From contig NZ_CP092362.2 of NCBI RefSeq assembly GCF_022370635.2, positions 3,162,001 through 3,226,000 on the forward strand: a stretch of DNA of 64,000 bases, given 5' to 3'. The DNA is from Mycolicibacterium crocinum. GTDB lineage: Bacteria > Actinomycetota > Actinomycetes > Mycobacteriales > Mycobacteriaceae. Position 1 is the stretch's first letter. Each line of letters opens with the position of its first letter. Both the position numbers and the translations under genes were made by a program. Shown here piece after piece: positions 43,236 to 51,112 of this stretch. The notes under the pieces were generated by a model. The model was not told the DNA's origin. It did no database searches and saw only the letters and a program-made list of their open reading frames with translations.

Positions 43236-43984
43236 GCGGTCACCCCGGTGCGCGAATCGGTGGCGACCGTCGAGAGGTCGGCGTTGTCGAGTTCGGACTC
43301 GGGCTGCTTCTTGATAGACCGGTAGATGCACGTGTAGACCACGAGTTGCCAAGAGACATAAAGGACCATCGTGAACCAGAACGTCATCAGGCCGTTCCGG
43401 GCGAACGGCCCTGACCTGTTGATCCAGACCGGTGCGGCCATCAACTCGGTCATGTACTGCCAGACGGTGTAGTAGCCGAGCCACTTCGGCAGGACGTTGT
43501 TCGTGTCCAGGAGGATGGCCAATCCGAATGCCATCCACATGACGCAGAAACAGCCCAGGGATCCGATGAACGCTAGATAGCCGAAGTCGTAGAGCATCGA
43601 CAGAACGGCGGGGCTGTACCCAGGCCGGAAGGCGCCGAGGCCGAAGCAGAACATCGGAAACAGCATGCCGACGACGGCGCCGGTGATGGCCCCCATCATC
43701 AATGTGTAGCGGAAGGCGGGACTGACCGACATGCGCTTGATCTGCATGAGATACACCGCGTTCGACACCGGCGCGAGACCGTAGGCCAGCGTCAGCAGGA
43801 CACACGCGACGAGCAGGTTGTGCGACTGCATGAACGCGACGATGTCCGGCGTGGACGCGCTCGGCGACCGCGGCGGCATCATCCAGCTCAGCGGCACAAA
43901 CACCAGTCCGAAGATGTTGAAGAAGAACGGCACACTCCAGAAGGTGATCCACTGATCGAGCTTGCGGTTCCTGCGCCGCGTCAC
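43232..43984 (-). CDS. Multi-pass membrane protein of unknown function (paralogue A)
   Basis: 250 residues with about six TM helices. It shares length and layout with the next upstream protein: a periplasmic PPRSPSASTPDIVAFMQSHN loop, GLGAFRPGYSPAVLSMLYDFGYL and a C-terminal RNGLMTFWFTMVLYVSWQLVVY. The last 25 residues are polar. It overlaps both neighbours by 4 bp. The function is not recognised; the operon with oxidase subunit-like genes suggests a membrane complex. Confidence 0.75.
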   Translation of the reverse strand: MTRRRNRKLDQWITFWSVPFFFNIFGLVFVPLSWMMPPRSPSASTPDIVAFMQSHNLLVACVLLTLAYGLAPVSNAVYLMQIKRMSVSPAFRYTLMMGAITGAVVGMLFPMFCFGLGAFRPGYSPAVLSMLYDFGYLAFIGSLGCFCVMWMAFGLAILLDTNNVLPKWLGYYTVWQYMTELMAAPVWINRSGPFARNGLMTFWFTMVLYVSWQLVVYTCIYRSIKKQPESELDNADLSTVATDSRTGVTA

Positions 43985-44685
43985 GCGAGCACTTCCCGCT
44001 CACTGCCCTGGTTGTTCACCGCACGCAGGAGGACGACGAACATCACCACGATGTAGACGGCGAATGTCACCAGCCGCAACGTGAATGACAGGACGCCGTT
44101 CCAGGCCAGAGGACCGGTCTTGACCAGGATCGAGAAGGCACTCGGAGCGAGAAGCACGACGGTCGCGACGTTGAAGTGCGCCGCCCAGCGCGGGAAGATC
44201 GGATCCGGCCGCTCGTCGAGGTACACACTGAGTGCGAAGCACAGGTTCTGCACGATGATGGTGCCGACCGGTGCGATGAAGAAGAACCACGCCATGTCGT
44301 TGAGCAGACTCACGAGCTGAGGATCGCGGTCGGGCCTGAAAGCGGCCATACCCCAGCAATAGTCGGCGAGGATGAAGGCTGTCGCCCCGACGCCGACACA
44401 GATGATGTAGGCGTAGGTCAGCACGACGCTCGAGGTGGCGACCCGGGAGATCTGCACGGCGGTCACCGCGAACAGCGGGATCAGCGAACCGGCAATCAGG
44501 TTGCAGAGGATCGCAACGCCGAGAACGCCGGTGGCGTTGTCTCGGAAAAACGCCGCCACGTCTTCGGGGGACAGCGTCGGGGAGAGCGGCGGCGAGAAGA
44601 CCGGGAACAACAGGTAGGCCAGGGCGAGCAGCGCCACGGCTGGCGGAGCGGTCCACAACAGAATGCGCTGACCCTTGGTGTTCAT
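43981..44685 (-). CDS. Multi-pass membrane protein of unknown function (paralogue B)
   Basis: 234 residues from the ATG at 44685, with about six TM helices. Corresponding blocks with paralogue A are SPEDVAAFFRDNATG, W-G-M-A-A-F-R-P-D-R-D-P-Q-L-V-S-L-L-N-D and WNGVLSFTLRLVTFAVYIVVMF. It is the first gene of a four-gene operon (44685 to 42344), divergent from the TetR gene. Confidence 0.75.
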   Translation of the reverse strand: MNTKGQRILLWTAPPAVALLALAYLLFPVFSPPLSPTLSPEDVAAFFRDNATGVLGVAILCNLIAGSLIPLFAVTAVQISRVATSSVVLTYAYIICVGVGATAFILADYCWGMAAFRPDRDPQLVSLLNDMAWFFFIAPVGTIIVQNLCFALSVYLDERPDPIFPRWAAHFNVATVVLLAPSAFSILVKTGPLAWNGVLSFTLRLVTFAVYIVVMFVVLLRAVNNQGSEREVLA

Positions 44686-44760
44686 CGACCTTTTGTAGCA
44701 CGTTCGCTGACAGATGACAACGAACATCGGTCCTTCTGCCACCGGATTCAGCCGATTAAG

Positions 44761-44783
44761 TGTCATTTGAGTGACATCTGTCA
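44761..44783. promoter_or_regulatory. Candidate TetR operator with three half-sites
   Basis: TGTCA (44761-44765), then TGACA-TC-TGTCA (44772-44783), a palindrome with 5-bp arms, just before the TetR start. A related TGACA-GA-TGACA lies at 44708-44719 near the start of the divergent membrane-protein operon. Repeated TGACA/TGTCA half-sites in a 111-bp divergent region fit a TetR autoregulatory switch. Confidence 0.5.
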
Positions 44784-44796
44784 ATGAGAGAGGTCC

Positions 44797-45411
44797 ATGC
44801 TGCACAATGGGACCGTGCGTGAGACCGCGACCAGCCGAGAAGCCCAGCGTCGTCGAACGCGCGCGCGGGTTCTGGATGCCGCCATCGTCGAGTTTCAGCG
44901 GGCCGGGACGAGTTCGGCCGATATCAATGCCATCGTCGAAGCCGCGGGCGTCGCCCGAAGCACGTTCTATTTTCATTTCCCGACCAAAGAACATGTCCTG
45001 CTCGAGTTGATCCGCCGCGACGAGGACTTCCTGGGTGAGGAGCTGAGTCGATTCCTGGAGACGCGCCACGACCTGGCGGCCGTGCTCGAGGAAATCATCC
45101 GGCTGGTAGTCGAGCTCGAAACTCGTTGGGGTGCAGCCTTATTCCGTGATGTGATCAGCCTCTATTTTTCACCGGCGCTCGCCCAGGACGAACAGTGGAG
45201 CAGGCACCCGACTTTCGTGTTGTTGGCCGCCGAGATCGAACGTGCCCGCATCCGTGGCGAACTCTACGACGACGTCGAAGCCTACGACGGCGCCGCGTTC
45301 TTCCTGATCGGGCTGCACGCGGTACTCATCAGCGCCCGAGAGGGCGGCCCAGCGCGCGAGGTGATGCTCAAGAAGTTCGTGAAGAGCACGCTGCGCAGCC
45401 TACGGCCTTAG
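44797..45411 (+). CDS. TetR-family transcriptional regulator
   Basis: 204 residues. The N-terminal helix-turn-helix domain reads TRARVLDAAIVEFQRAGTSSADI then VEAAGVARSTFYFHFPTKEH, the canonical TetR recognition region; the rest is the helical ligand domain. The ATG at 44797 is preceded by GAGAGG; a GTG at 44815 is possible. It is divergent from the operon of oxidase-like membrane proteins, which it probably controls. Its stop overlaps the convergent NTF2-like gene by 4 bp. Confidence 0.9.
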   Translation: MLHNGTVRETATSREAQRRRTRARVLDAAIVEFQRAGTSSADINAIVEAAGVARSTFYFHFPTKEHVLLELIRRDEDFLGEELSRFLETRHDLAAVLEEIIRLVVELETRWGAALFRDVISLYFSPALAQDEQWSRHPTFVLLAAEIERARIRGELYDDVEAYDGAAFFLIGLHAVLISAREGGPAREVMLKKFVKSTLRSLRP

Positions 45412-45815
45412 GCGTTGGTGTCGTCGATGAGCACTCGGTAGCGGCGCACACTGAATCGCCATACCCCGTCGACGCGACGCAGTTCGTCGTCGTAGGTTCC
45501 GATGAGCTGACGGGTCGTGCCGTCGTGGAAGCGCAGCGTTTCCAGACAATAGGACCGTGCGGTCGCGGCTGTTCCCGCGACCTCGATGGCACCGATCTGG
45601 GTCATGAACGCCATCTGCGCCAGCGCTTTCCAGATGCCGTGCCAGTGCGTGCGCAGTTCGTCTCTGCCGTGACACTCACCGCCACTGCCGAAGCGTTGAC
45701 CGTCGTCGGTCCAGCAGTCGAGATAGTCGTCGAGTGCCTGGCGGGTGACGGCGTCGCCGTAGCTGTCGAATCGTTCCCGGATGGCAAGGCGATCTTCGAT
45801 CGGGCCTCTGAACAC
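45408..45815 (-). CDS. SnoaL/NTF2-like protein
   Basis: 135 residues from the GTG at 45815, which has AAGGAG five bases upstream. A cone-shaped NTF2 fold is suggested by AIRERFDSYGDAVTRQALDDYLDCWTDD at the start and the strands TARSYCLETLRF and WRFSVRRYRVLID. Such proteins are small isomerases, dehydratases or binding proteins; the ligand is unknown. Confidence 0.78.
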   Translation of the reverse strand: MFRGPIEDRLAIRERFDSYGDAVTRQALDDYLDCWTDDGQRFGSGGECHGRDELRTHWHGIWKALAQMAFMTQIGAIEVAGTAATARSYCLETLRFHDGTTRQLIGTYDDELRRVDGVWRFSVRRYRVLIDDTNA

Positions 45816-45851
45816 TGGCACTCCTTTCCTCGACTACCTCCTCATCAGGAG

Positions 45852-46235
45852 TCAACCATGCGCACTCGGGGGACACGCCGCCGGTGGAAGACCGAGCGAA
45901 TTGGCCATGGCGCTTTGGTTCTGACACGCGTTCACACCCGAGTCGGGCGGGGTGTTCGGGCCTTGGCTGGCACGACACGTGGTGGGCTGTAGGCCGATCG
46001 CGATGGGCATCGCGCTCTGATTCTGGCAGGCGGTCACGCCGGAGTCGGGTGGCGTGTTGGGGCCCTGACTGGCACGGCACGTGGTGGGTTGCAGGCCGAT
46101 CGCAGTGGGCATGACACTCTGATTCTGACAGGCCGTCACGCCCGAGTCCGGCGGGCTGTTCGGGCCCTGGCTGGCACGGCACGTGGCGGTCGGCAATCCG
46201 AGCGAGGTGGGCATGGCACTTTGGTCTTGGCAGGC
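45852..46235 (-). repeat. 102-bp in-frame tandem repeat (3.7 copies)
   Basis: Units start at 46235, 46133, 46031 and 45929 (minus strand), exactly 102 bp apart; the last is shortened by the end of the gene. Units 2 and 3 are nearly identical at protein level, indicating recent duplication or conversion. Confidence 0.85.
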
Positions 46236-46493
46236 ATCGAGTGCCGAGTCTGCCGGCTTACTGCCGGACGGAGGGGTCTCCGACTGGTCCTTATCCGGCG
46301 AGTCCGACGAATCTTGTTCGGAGCTAACGGCTTTGCCGTGCGTCGTGCAGCGCGGAGGGTTGTAGCCACCTCGCTGGAAGCAGTCGGCTGTGGCGGTACC
46401 GGTCGATGCGACGGCGCCCACAATGCCAAATCCGGTCGTCGACAAGGCGGCGGTGAGGACGACCGCCAGTACACGGCGACCCCGACGTACCAC
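45852..46493 (-). CDS. Exported protein with 34-residue tandem repeats
   Basis: 213 residues from the GTG at 46493. An Arg-rich start (VRRGRRV) and a hydrophobic segment (about 8-30) followed by ASTGTATA form a signal peptide. A polar Asp/Ser/Pro linker leads to three full copies and one partial copy of a 34-residue unit that begins A-C-Q-[DN]-Q-S and contains C-R-A-S-Q-G-P-N then P-P-D-S-G-V. Each unit has two cysteines, so one disulfide per repeat is likely. The family is not recognised; a cell-surface role is inferred. Confidence 0.75.
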   Translation of the reverse strand: MVRRGRRVLAVVLTAALSTTGFGIVGAVASTGTATADCFQRGGYNPPRCTTHGKAVSSEQDSSDSPDKDQSETPPSGSKPADSALDACQDQSAMPTSLGLPTATCRASQGPNSPPDSGVTACQNQSVMPTAIGLQPTTCRASQGPNTPPDSGVTACQNQSAMPIAIGLQPTTCRASQGPNTPPDSGVNACQNQSAMANSLGLPPAACPPSAHG

Positions 46494-46605
46494 GGTGACG
46501 AATTCTAGTGCGCCGGCCTTCGTCGCACTTGGTGAACTACGTTGAAGGCGTGAGGAATTCGGGCATAACACCGAGTGGCTTGCAGCCGGCGAGGAGAGGT
46601 TATTC

Positions 46606-46618
46606 CGTCACTGTGACG
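46606..46618. promoter_or_regulatory. Palindrome CGTCAC-T-GTGACG
   Basis: A perfect 13-bp inverted repeat about 110 bp upstream of the repeat-protein gene. Its twin at 46787-46799 differs only in the central base. The factor is unknown; it is not the TGTGA-N6-TCACA CRP consensus. Confidence 0.45.
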
Positions 46619-46786
46619 TATCTAGTGGCTGCCACGGGGAAGTGTGGGGGACGTGTCGACCGCCGTCGGCGGTGACTGTGTGTTGCGTGCAGCGTCGCAG
46701 AGTTGCGATGACTCGGTGGGCTCTAGGGCTGGGCGCGAGACGGCCGGCCAGGTGCACACCCTGAGACGCGCTTACACCTGGATAAA

Positions 46787-46799
46787 CGTCACAGTGACG
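46787..46799. promoter_or_regulatory. Palindrome CGTCAC-A-GTGACG
   Basis: Second copy of the 13-bp element. Two such sites in one intergenic region are unlikely by chance and suggest cooperative binding of a dimeric regulator. Confidence 0.45.
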
Positions 46800-47446
46800 A
46801 ATTGACACTATCGGGCTGGGTTGTGCGCGTACGGGATTGGTTCCGCGCAAAGCGTCCCGACCGGCGCCGGGGCGCGTGCGGCGGCCGCCGTCGGCGAAAC
46901 GTTGCCGCCGGCAGCCACGACGCCCTCGGGGGTCGGTGTTTCCACGAACGCGGTTTCCGCGAACACGGTCAGGGAAGGAAGGCCGTCCATGGAATGTATG
47001 CACTGAGTGCGACGAGAACCGCCTGACGTGTGGTTTCCGGGTTGCCCCAGGTCCACGTTTTGCCGATAAGCCACATTATGTCAAGTTAAGCGTTTCCGCC
47101 GATCCCCTGCATACTCCCAAGTCGTCATTTCGCCCCAGTAGTCGTCGTGCTCAATAGTGAGCACTGGGTGCCGCCTGGTACTAGTAACTAGCCTTGGCAT
47201 CCCGCGTCATCGTCGCCATATCCGCATCTTCACCGGCGGGGTGCTGCACACGGCACCACTAACCGGTTGTCTCAACGACACAGACCGATTAGGCGCCATT
47301 ACGGAGATGACAACACCACTGAGACAACTGGCGCGACCGCGGTCTCAGTCAACTTCGCATTTTTGCAATTGACGGATGACAGCATCACTGAAACCGGACA
47401 GTCTAGGACAGTCACAGGCGCCGGAATCCAGTTGCTGGCCCGCGGG

Positions 47447-48139
47447 TTACCGTTGATCATCGGCAGCGGCCGCCACATTGACGACGTCGGCGCCGGCCCG
47501 CACCTGCTGGCTGGTGGCCACCCACGACACCGCGGCGGGCAGGTTGCCCCACGTGCTGTTGAAGAGCCCGACGATCACGGCCTTGTTGTTGTCGATCGGC
47601 ATGTACACCGGGCCGCCGGAGTCACCCTTCTGGCTCACGACACCGTTCTGCATGGTGAACCAGCCGTTGTTGACCCGCTCGATCGAACCGCAGCTCTCCC
47701 CGGTGATCACACCGAAGTGGCACACCGGCTGGCCGTTGGCCATCGGCGGAGCGGCCTCGGCGACCAGCTGACGGCCACCGGGCAGGATGTTGTTGACCGC
47801 GACATCCGCGCCCAGGGCGATCATCTCGTAGTCGGAGATCACCTGATCGGTGCGAACCACGGCGCCGTCCGGGGTGTTGTCCTGGAAATTCGTCACCATG
47901 CCGATGAACCGGCCGTCACGGTCGGTCACCGGGCCGTCGGCCTGGCAGTGGCCTGCTGAATACGCGACTCGCGCCACCGGGTCGACGTAGCCGAGCGTGC
48001 AGACATTGCTGGCCTGACGGATTTCCATTCCCGGCGACACCACCACACCGGGCGCAGCCTGGGCGGTGGGCACTGCGGTCGGGCACGCAGCGAGAGCCGT
48101 CACGCCGATGATGCCGGCGCTCAGAACAACGCGGATCAC
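47447..48139 (-). CDS. Secreted trypsin-like (S1) serine protease, Rv1815-like
   Basis: 230 residues. The catalytic triad is His64 (SAGHC), Asp103 (SDYEMIAL) and Ser174 (KGDSGGPVY); Cys pairs (47/65 and 140/150) fit the chymotrypsin fold. The N-terminus is a signal peptide. It ends either at an Ala-x-Ala site (about AQA, residue 28) or at a lipobox L-A-A-C19, so the enzyme may be lipid-anchored. It resembles M. tuberculosis Rv1815 (from memory). It is monocistronic. Confidence 0.88.
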   Translation of the reverse strand: MIRVVLSAGIIGVTALAACPTAVPTAQAAPGVVVSPGMEIRQASNVCTLGYVDPVARVAYSAGHCQADGPVTDRDGRFIGMVTNFQDNTPDGAVVRTDQVISDYEMIALGADVAVNNILPGGRQLVAEAAPPMANGQPVCHFGVITGESCGSIERVNNGWFTMQNGVVSQKGDSGGPVYMPIDNNKAVIVGLFNSTWGNLPAAVSWVATSQQVRAGADVVNVAAAADDQR

Positions 48140-48921
48140 TTACACCTCCATTCGTCGGCGACGCGGCACCGACGCGCCGCAAGATGTCTCGATTGTGTCT
48201 CGCGACCATTTCAAATCGCTATCACCCAACTATGGGGTTGCTATGCACCGCTTCTTTCAGAGGGCCGCTCGGGGTCGAGAGGGACTACAAAGAAGAACAG
48301 AACCGATGTGGAATGGTTCGCCAAGAACCGCGACAGTACACATGGCTGCCTATCCCGGAGTGCGTGACTCGGGCCGCCACAGCGGTACTAGCCGACACCC
48401 TCGCGTAGGCGACCTCTCCCCTAGCGGTCTATGCGATGCGGATCTGACTGGTGCACAACAACATTAATCGCTGCAAAGCCATCCACCACGAGTTGGCCGA
48501 CGCCAATAACCATATCGGCCTGCACGACGCCGGCCCCTCCCATGATGAGCCCCGACCGGTGGATGCTCCCCACCGTGTGGGCGTCCCAAAATTTTCGAAT
48601 GGCGAGTGCCTATCTTCAGGTCGACGTTGCGACCGCATCTGCCCGGCAGCATGGCCGACCTCTGTTCGTACCAAGATGCAGCAAACACTCGAACCCTACC
48701 GTGCGCGGCATGCCGATGCACTCGCTCGGCCGGGTTTCTGCCCGCGCAGAGCGAACGTGATGCTATGTGTCATGTGTGAATTCGGCTCTGAGGCTGCGGT
48801 CCGGCTTGCCGTGCCAGGAGGCGAAACCTACTATCTAGCCGAACCGCCTGCGGGCGCTGATCAGCAAAGCGTCGAGTGCGTCGCGACCGAGGCGGGCCAA
48901 ACCCACACAAAGGAAGCAAGA
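48140..48921. other. Intergenic region, no supported gene
   Basis: About 780 bp between divergent genes. On the minus strand 48421-48543 a 40-codon frame (beginning M-G-G-A-G-V-V-Q-A-D) is GC3-rich but has no ribosome site and a stop just upstream of its extension. It could be a decayed gene end. No repeat, RNA gene or mobile element was seen. Confidence 0.4.
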
Positions 48922-50034
48922 ATGGTGCCATCAACTCGACCAGTTCAGCCACTCCTGATGACCGGCCTAGCGATGACGAGCGCCGCAGCACTGGTCATCG
49001 CTACTCCGATAATCGATTCTCCCCCTGATGTTTTCGTGGCCAACGGGTCCGGCCTGCGTCCGCTGTCATCGGCGCAATACGAGCTGGCCGCAATCAGCGA
49101 TATCACGATCCAGGGCATCAACGACGCTTACTGGTCGGGCTGGGGTGGCTACATCACCTCCTCCGACACTTACTATTCGGGCGTCAGCGACGTCTACGTA
49201 ACGGGCCTGTCAGGGGTCCTCTACTACCTAGTTGACAACACCTTCGACAGCATCTCCCCGAACGTCGATCTCGATAACTACTTTTTCGAGATCGGCAGTT
49301 CGCAAGGTGGCTGACTTTCCGCGGTGCTTTACGTCGCCGCCGGCGAGACCTTCGGCACCAGCTCGCCGATCTTTCAAGCCGCGAAGACGGTGTTCTACTA
49401 CGGCATCCCCAGCGTCGTTAACGCCACAATCGTTGCACTGGCGAAGTACCTGCCCACCGTCTACATCGGCCCGGTGAAGGTCAGTGGAGGCATTCTGGCC
49501 AGCCTGTACTTCAATGGTGAAACCCCGGATGGGAGTTATAGTTACGGTAAATCCGGGTTGTCGGCAGTAGTGAGCTACATCGCCACGTCGATCACCGACA
49601 GTCTGACGTCCTCGTCCAGCACCACCGCGTCCTCGTCCAGCACCACCGCGTCCTCGTCCAGCACCACCGCGTCGTCCAGCACCACCGCAGCCAAGACAGC
49701 GCAGGCGGACACTACGACCAGCCATAGCGGCGCATCCGAATCGGACAGCTCCGCCCAGAGTGGCGCGCCGACCGACGATGCAAGTAGCACGGCCGATGCC
49801 GGCACCACCTCCGAGGGCAATTCGTCGTCGGGGTCGACCACCAATTCCGCCACGGCCTCAACGACGAAAGCCACCACGCTCACGTCATCCAAAGCGTCGG
49901 CGAAGGAATCTGCCCTGTCGAAGATTGCCAGTGCCATCTCTAACGCCCTGAGCGGCAAGAAGACCAAGACGCAATCAACGTCGTCGAGTGGGTCCAGTTC
50001 CGGCTCGTCGGGCACAGGTCACAGTGCGCGGTGA
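48922..50034 (+). pseudogene. Exported Ser/Thr-rich protein gene interrupted by an in-frame TGA
   Basis: The ATG at 48922 has AAAGGA upstream and starts a signal-peptide-like sequence. The frame runs 130 codons to a TGA (49312-49314), then continues in the same frame without further stops to 50034. Both sides read as one protein: Y/G-rich segments (YWSGWGGYI, SGVLYYLVD before; SAVLYVAAGETFGTSSPIF after), then a long Ser/Thr/Ala tail ending GTGHSAR. Composition is alike across the stop, so a single recent nonsense change, UGA readthrough (the base after is C) or a sequencing error are all possible. The family is not firmly recognised; it looks like a mycobacterial surface protein. Confidence 0.7.
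49608..49688 (+). repeat. 21-bp tandem repeat in Ser/Thr-rich tail
   Basis: Three perfect 21-bp units starting GTCCTCGTCCAGC plus a fourth of 18 bp. They encode S-S-S-S-T-T-A blocks. All units are multiples of three, so copy-number change would keep the frame. Confidence 0.85.
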
Positions 50035-50355
50035 GTGCCGGTGGACATGGGGGGTGGCACCCGATTTTCCACGCTTATGCGTGGATTCGTCTAGTCAACT
50101 AGGGATCGCTTTGCAGGGACCGTGGTTGGCTAGCGCGACTGAGACGCAAACCCGGCAGCACCGGAAGCACCGGAAGCACCGGAAGCACCAGTTAAAACGT
50201 GTTGTCGGGCGATGACGCATTCGCAACGCTGGCTTGCTGTGTATTGGGATCTTTCCTGCAGTCGCGCAAGGGATTCGGACGCCATCGCGTGCTCGGGTTC
50301 TTGGCCTTGCTCGGCGCTGGCATTGAAGCGACAACACGGCGTGGATGGGAGGCGC
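50035..50355. other. Intergenic region with 9-bp repeats
   Basis: 320 bp before the next start. Four 9-bp units of CCGGMAGCA (first with one mismatch) occupy 50152-50187. Nothing else is recognisable; an opposing frame through it (Ser-Gly-Ala repeats) has no start or family support. Confidence 0.5.
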
Positions 50356-50868
50356 ATGAACGTGATCGACTGGGTGGGAGTGGAGCAGGCTGCTGAGCAG
50401 ACGATTGCCGCGGCAGCGGCGGTGCTGCTGTGGGACGGCGGCGATAGCGCGGGCGTACTTGCCCACGTCGCTGGAACTACAGCGACACGAATGGCCATGT
50501 CGCGACGCGGGTACGAGTTAGTTTGCGCCGTATGCCCCGACGGGTTCGTCGACGATGAACTCCTGCACGCCTTGGGGGCCTTTGAGGTAGCTGCACTACC
50601 CGCACCCGCCGCGTCCGACTGGGCGCGATTAATGTCCGTGGCGATGTTCGACGCTATGGACGACGGGGAGTCGAACACGTCGGCGGCAATTCGCGCTCGC
50701 AGCATGCCCTATCGACACACCGCGGTGGCGGTGCGGCCCGCGCCTGGGTCAGCGCGCCTTCAGGCGCTATGGGTGTGCAGTCTATGGAGACGAAACCCCC
50801 TGCCAGTCGATTTAATCGAGCGCGGTTCACGCCTCGTATCCTTGGCGCTTCTGCCCCAGCTGGCTTAG
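50356..50868 (+). CDS. Hypothetical cytoplasmic protein, GAF-like size
   Basis: 170 residues from an ATG with GGAGG five bases upstream. Codon third positions are GC-rich, supporting coding. No signal peptide or TM helix. Strands such as AAVLLWDGGDSAGVLAHV and a C-terminal RLQALWVCSLWRRNPLPVDL could form a GAF-like alpha/beta domain, but I cannot assign a family. It is convergent with the atypical response regulator gene. Confidence 0.6.
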   Translation: MNVIDWVGVEQAAEQTIAAAAAVLLWDGGDSAGVLAHVAGTTATRMAMSRRGYELVCAVCPDGFVDDELLHALGAFEVAALPAPAASDWARLMSVAMFDAMDDGESNTSAAIRARSMPYRHTAVAVRPAPGSARLQALWVCSLWRRNPLPVDLIERGSRLVSLALLPQLA

Positions 50869-51112
50869 CGGTTCGGGGGTATCGAGACCAACGCAAGCCG
50901 CCGCTTGATGCAGCAGGTCCAGGAGGTCAGCAATCTGATCCTGGTCACTTCCCGTCGTTACCAAACGCTGTGAACACCGGGAGGGAAGCGCTCTTTGAAG
51001 CCTACGCATACTGCCGCTTGCCCCTGCTCGCTGTCTGCTGCCGGTCGGTGATGTCGGGCACGTTGCGCAAGCACATGTCTCACGCACAGGCGGCCCTCCT
51101 CCGCAGGGGCAT

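Larger units (their letters stand above)
46494..47446. other. Long intergenic region with two identical-type palindromes
   Basis: About 950 bp without a convincing gene. CGTCAC-T-GTGACG (46606-46618) and CGTCAC-A-GTGACG (46787-46799) are perfect odd palindromes 181 bp apart. Between about 46808 and 47074 both strands have short GC3-rich frames (61 residues plus, 88 residues minus) but neither has a good start or recognisable product. The rest looks non-coding. Confidence 0.5.

Noticed and set aside
45852..46235. CRISPR-like array
   Set aside because: The 102-bp units are contiguous, in frame and coding; there are no spacers.
46808..47074. Opposing short frames of 61 and 88 codons
   Set aside because: Both are GC3-rich because of base composition; neither has a convincing start or product.
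48421..48543. Minus-strand 40-codon GC3-rich frame
   Set aside because: No ribosome site, and a stop shortly before any extension; could be a decayed gene but not supportable.
49312..49314. Selenocysteine at the in-frame TGA
   Set aside because: No clear SECIS-like stem-loop directly after the codon and no redox-protein context.
50130..50705. Minus-strand 191-codon frame opposite the 50356 gene
   Set aside because: Composition is Ser/Ala low-complexity, with no ribosome site; the plus-strand frame has GGAGG and better codon usage.
50827..51087. Minus-strand 86-codon frame downstream of the atypical response regulator
   Set aside because: It overlaps the end of the 50356 gene, has no ribosome site and no recognisable family.
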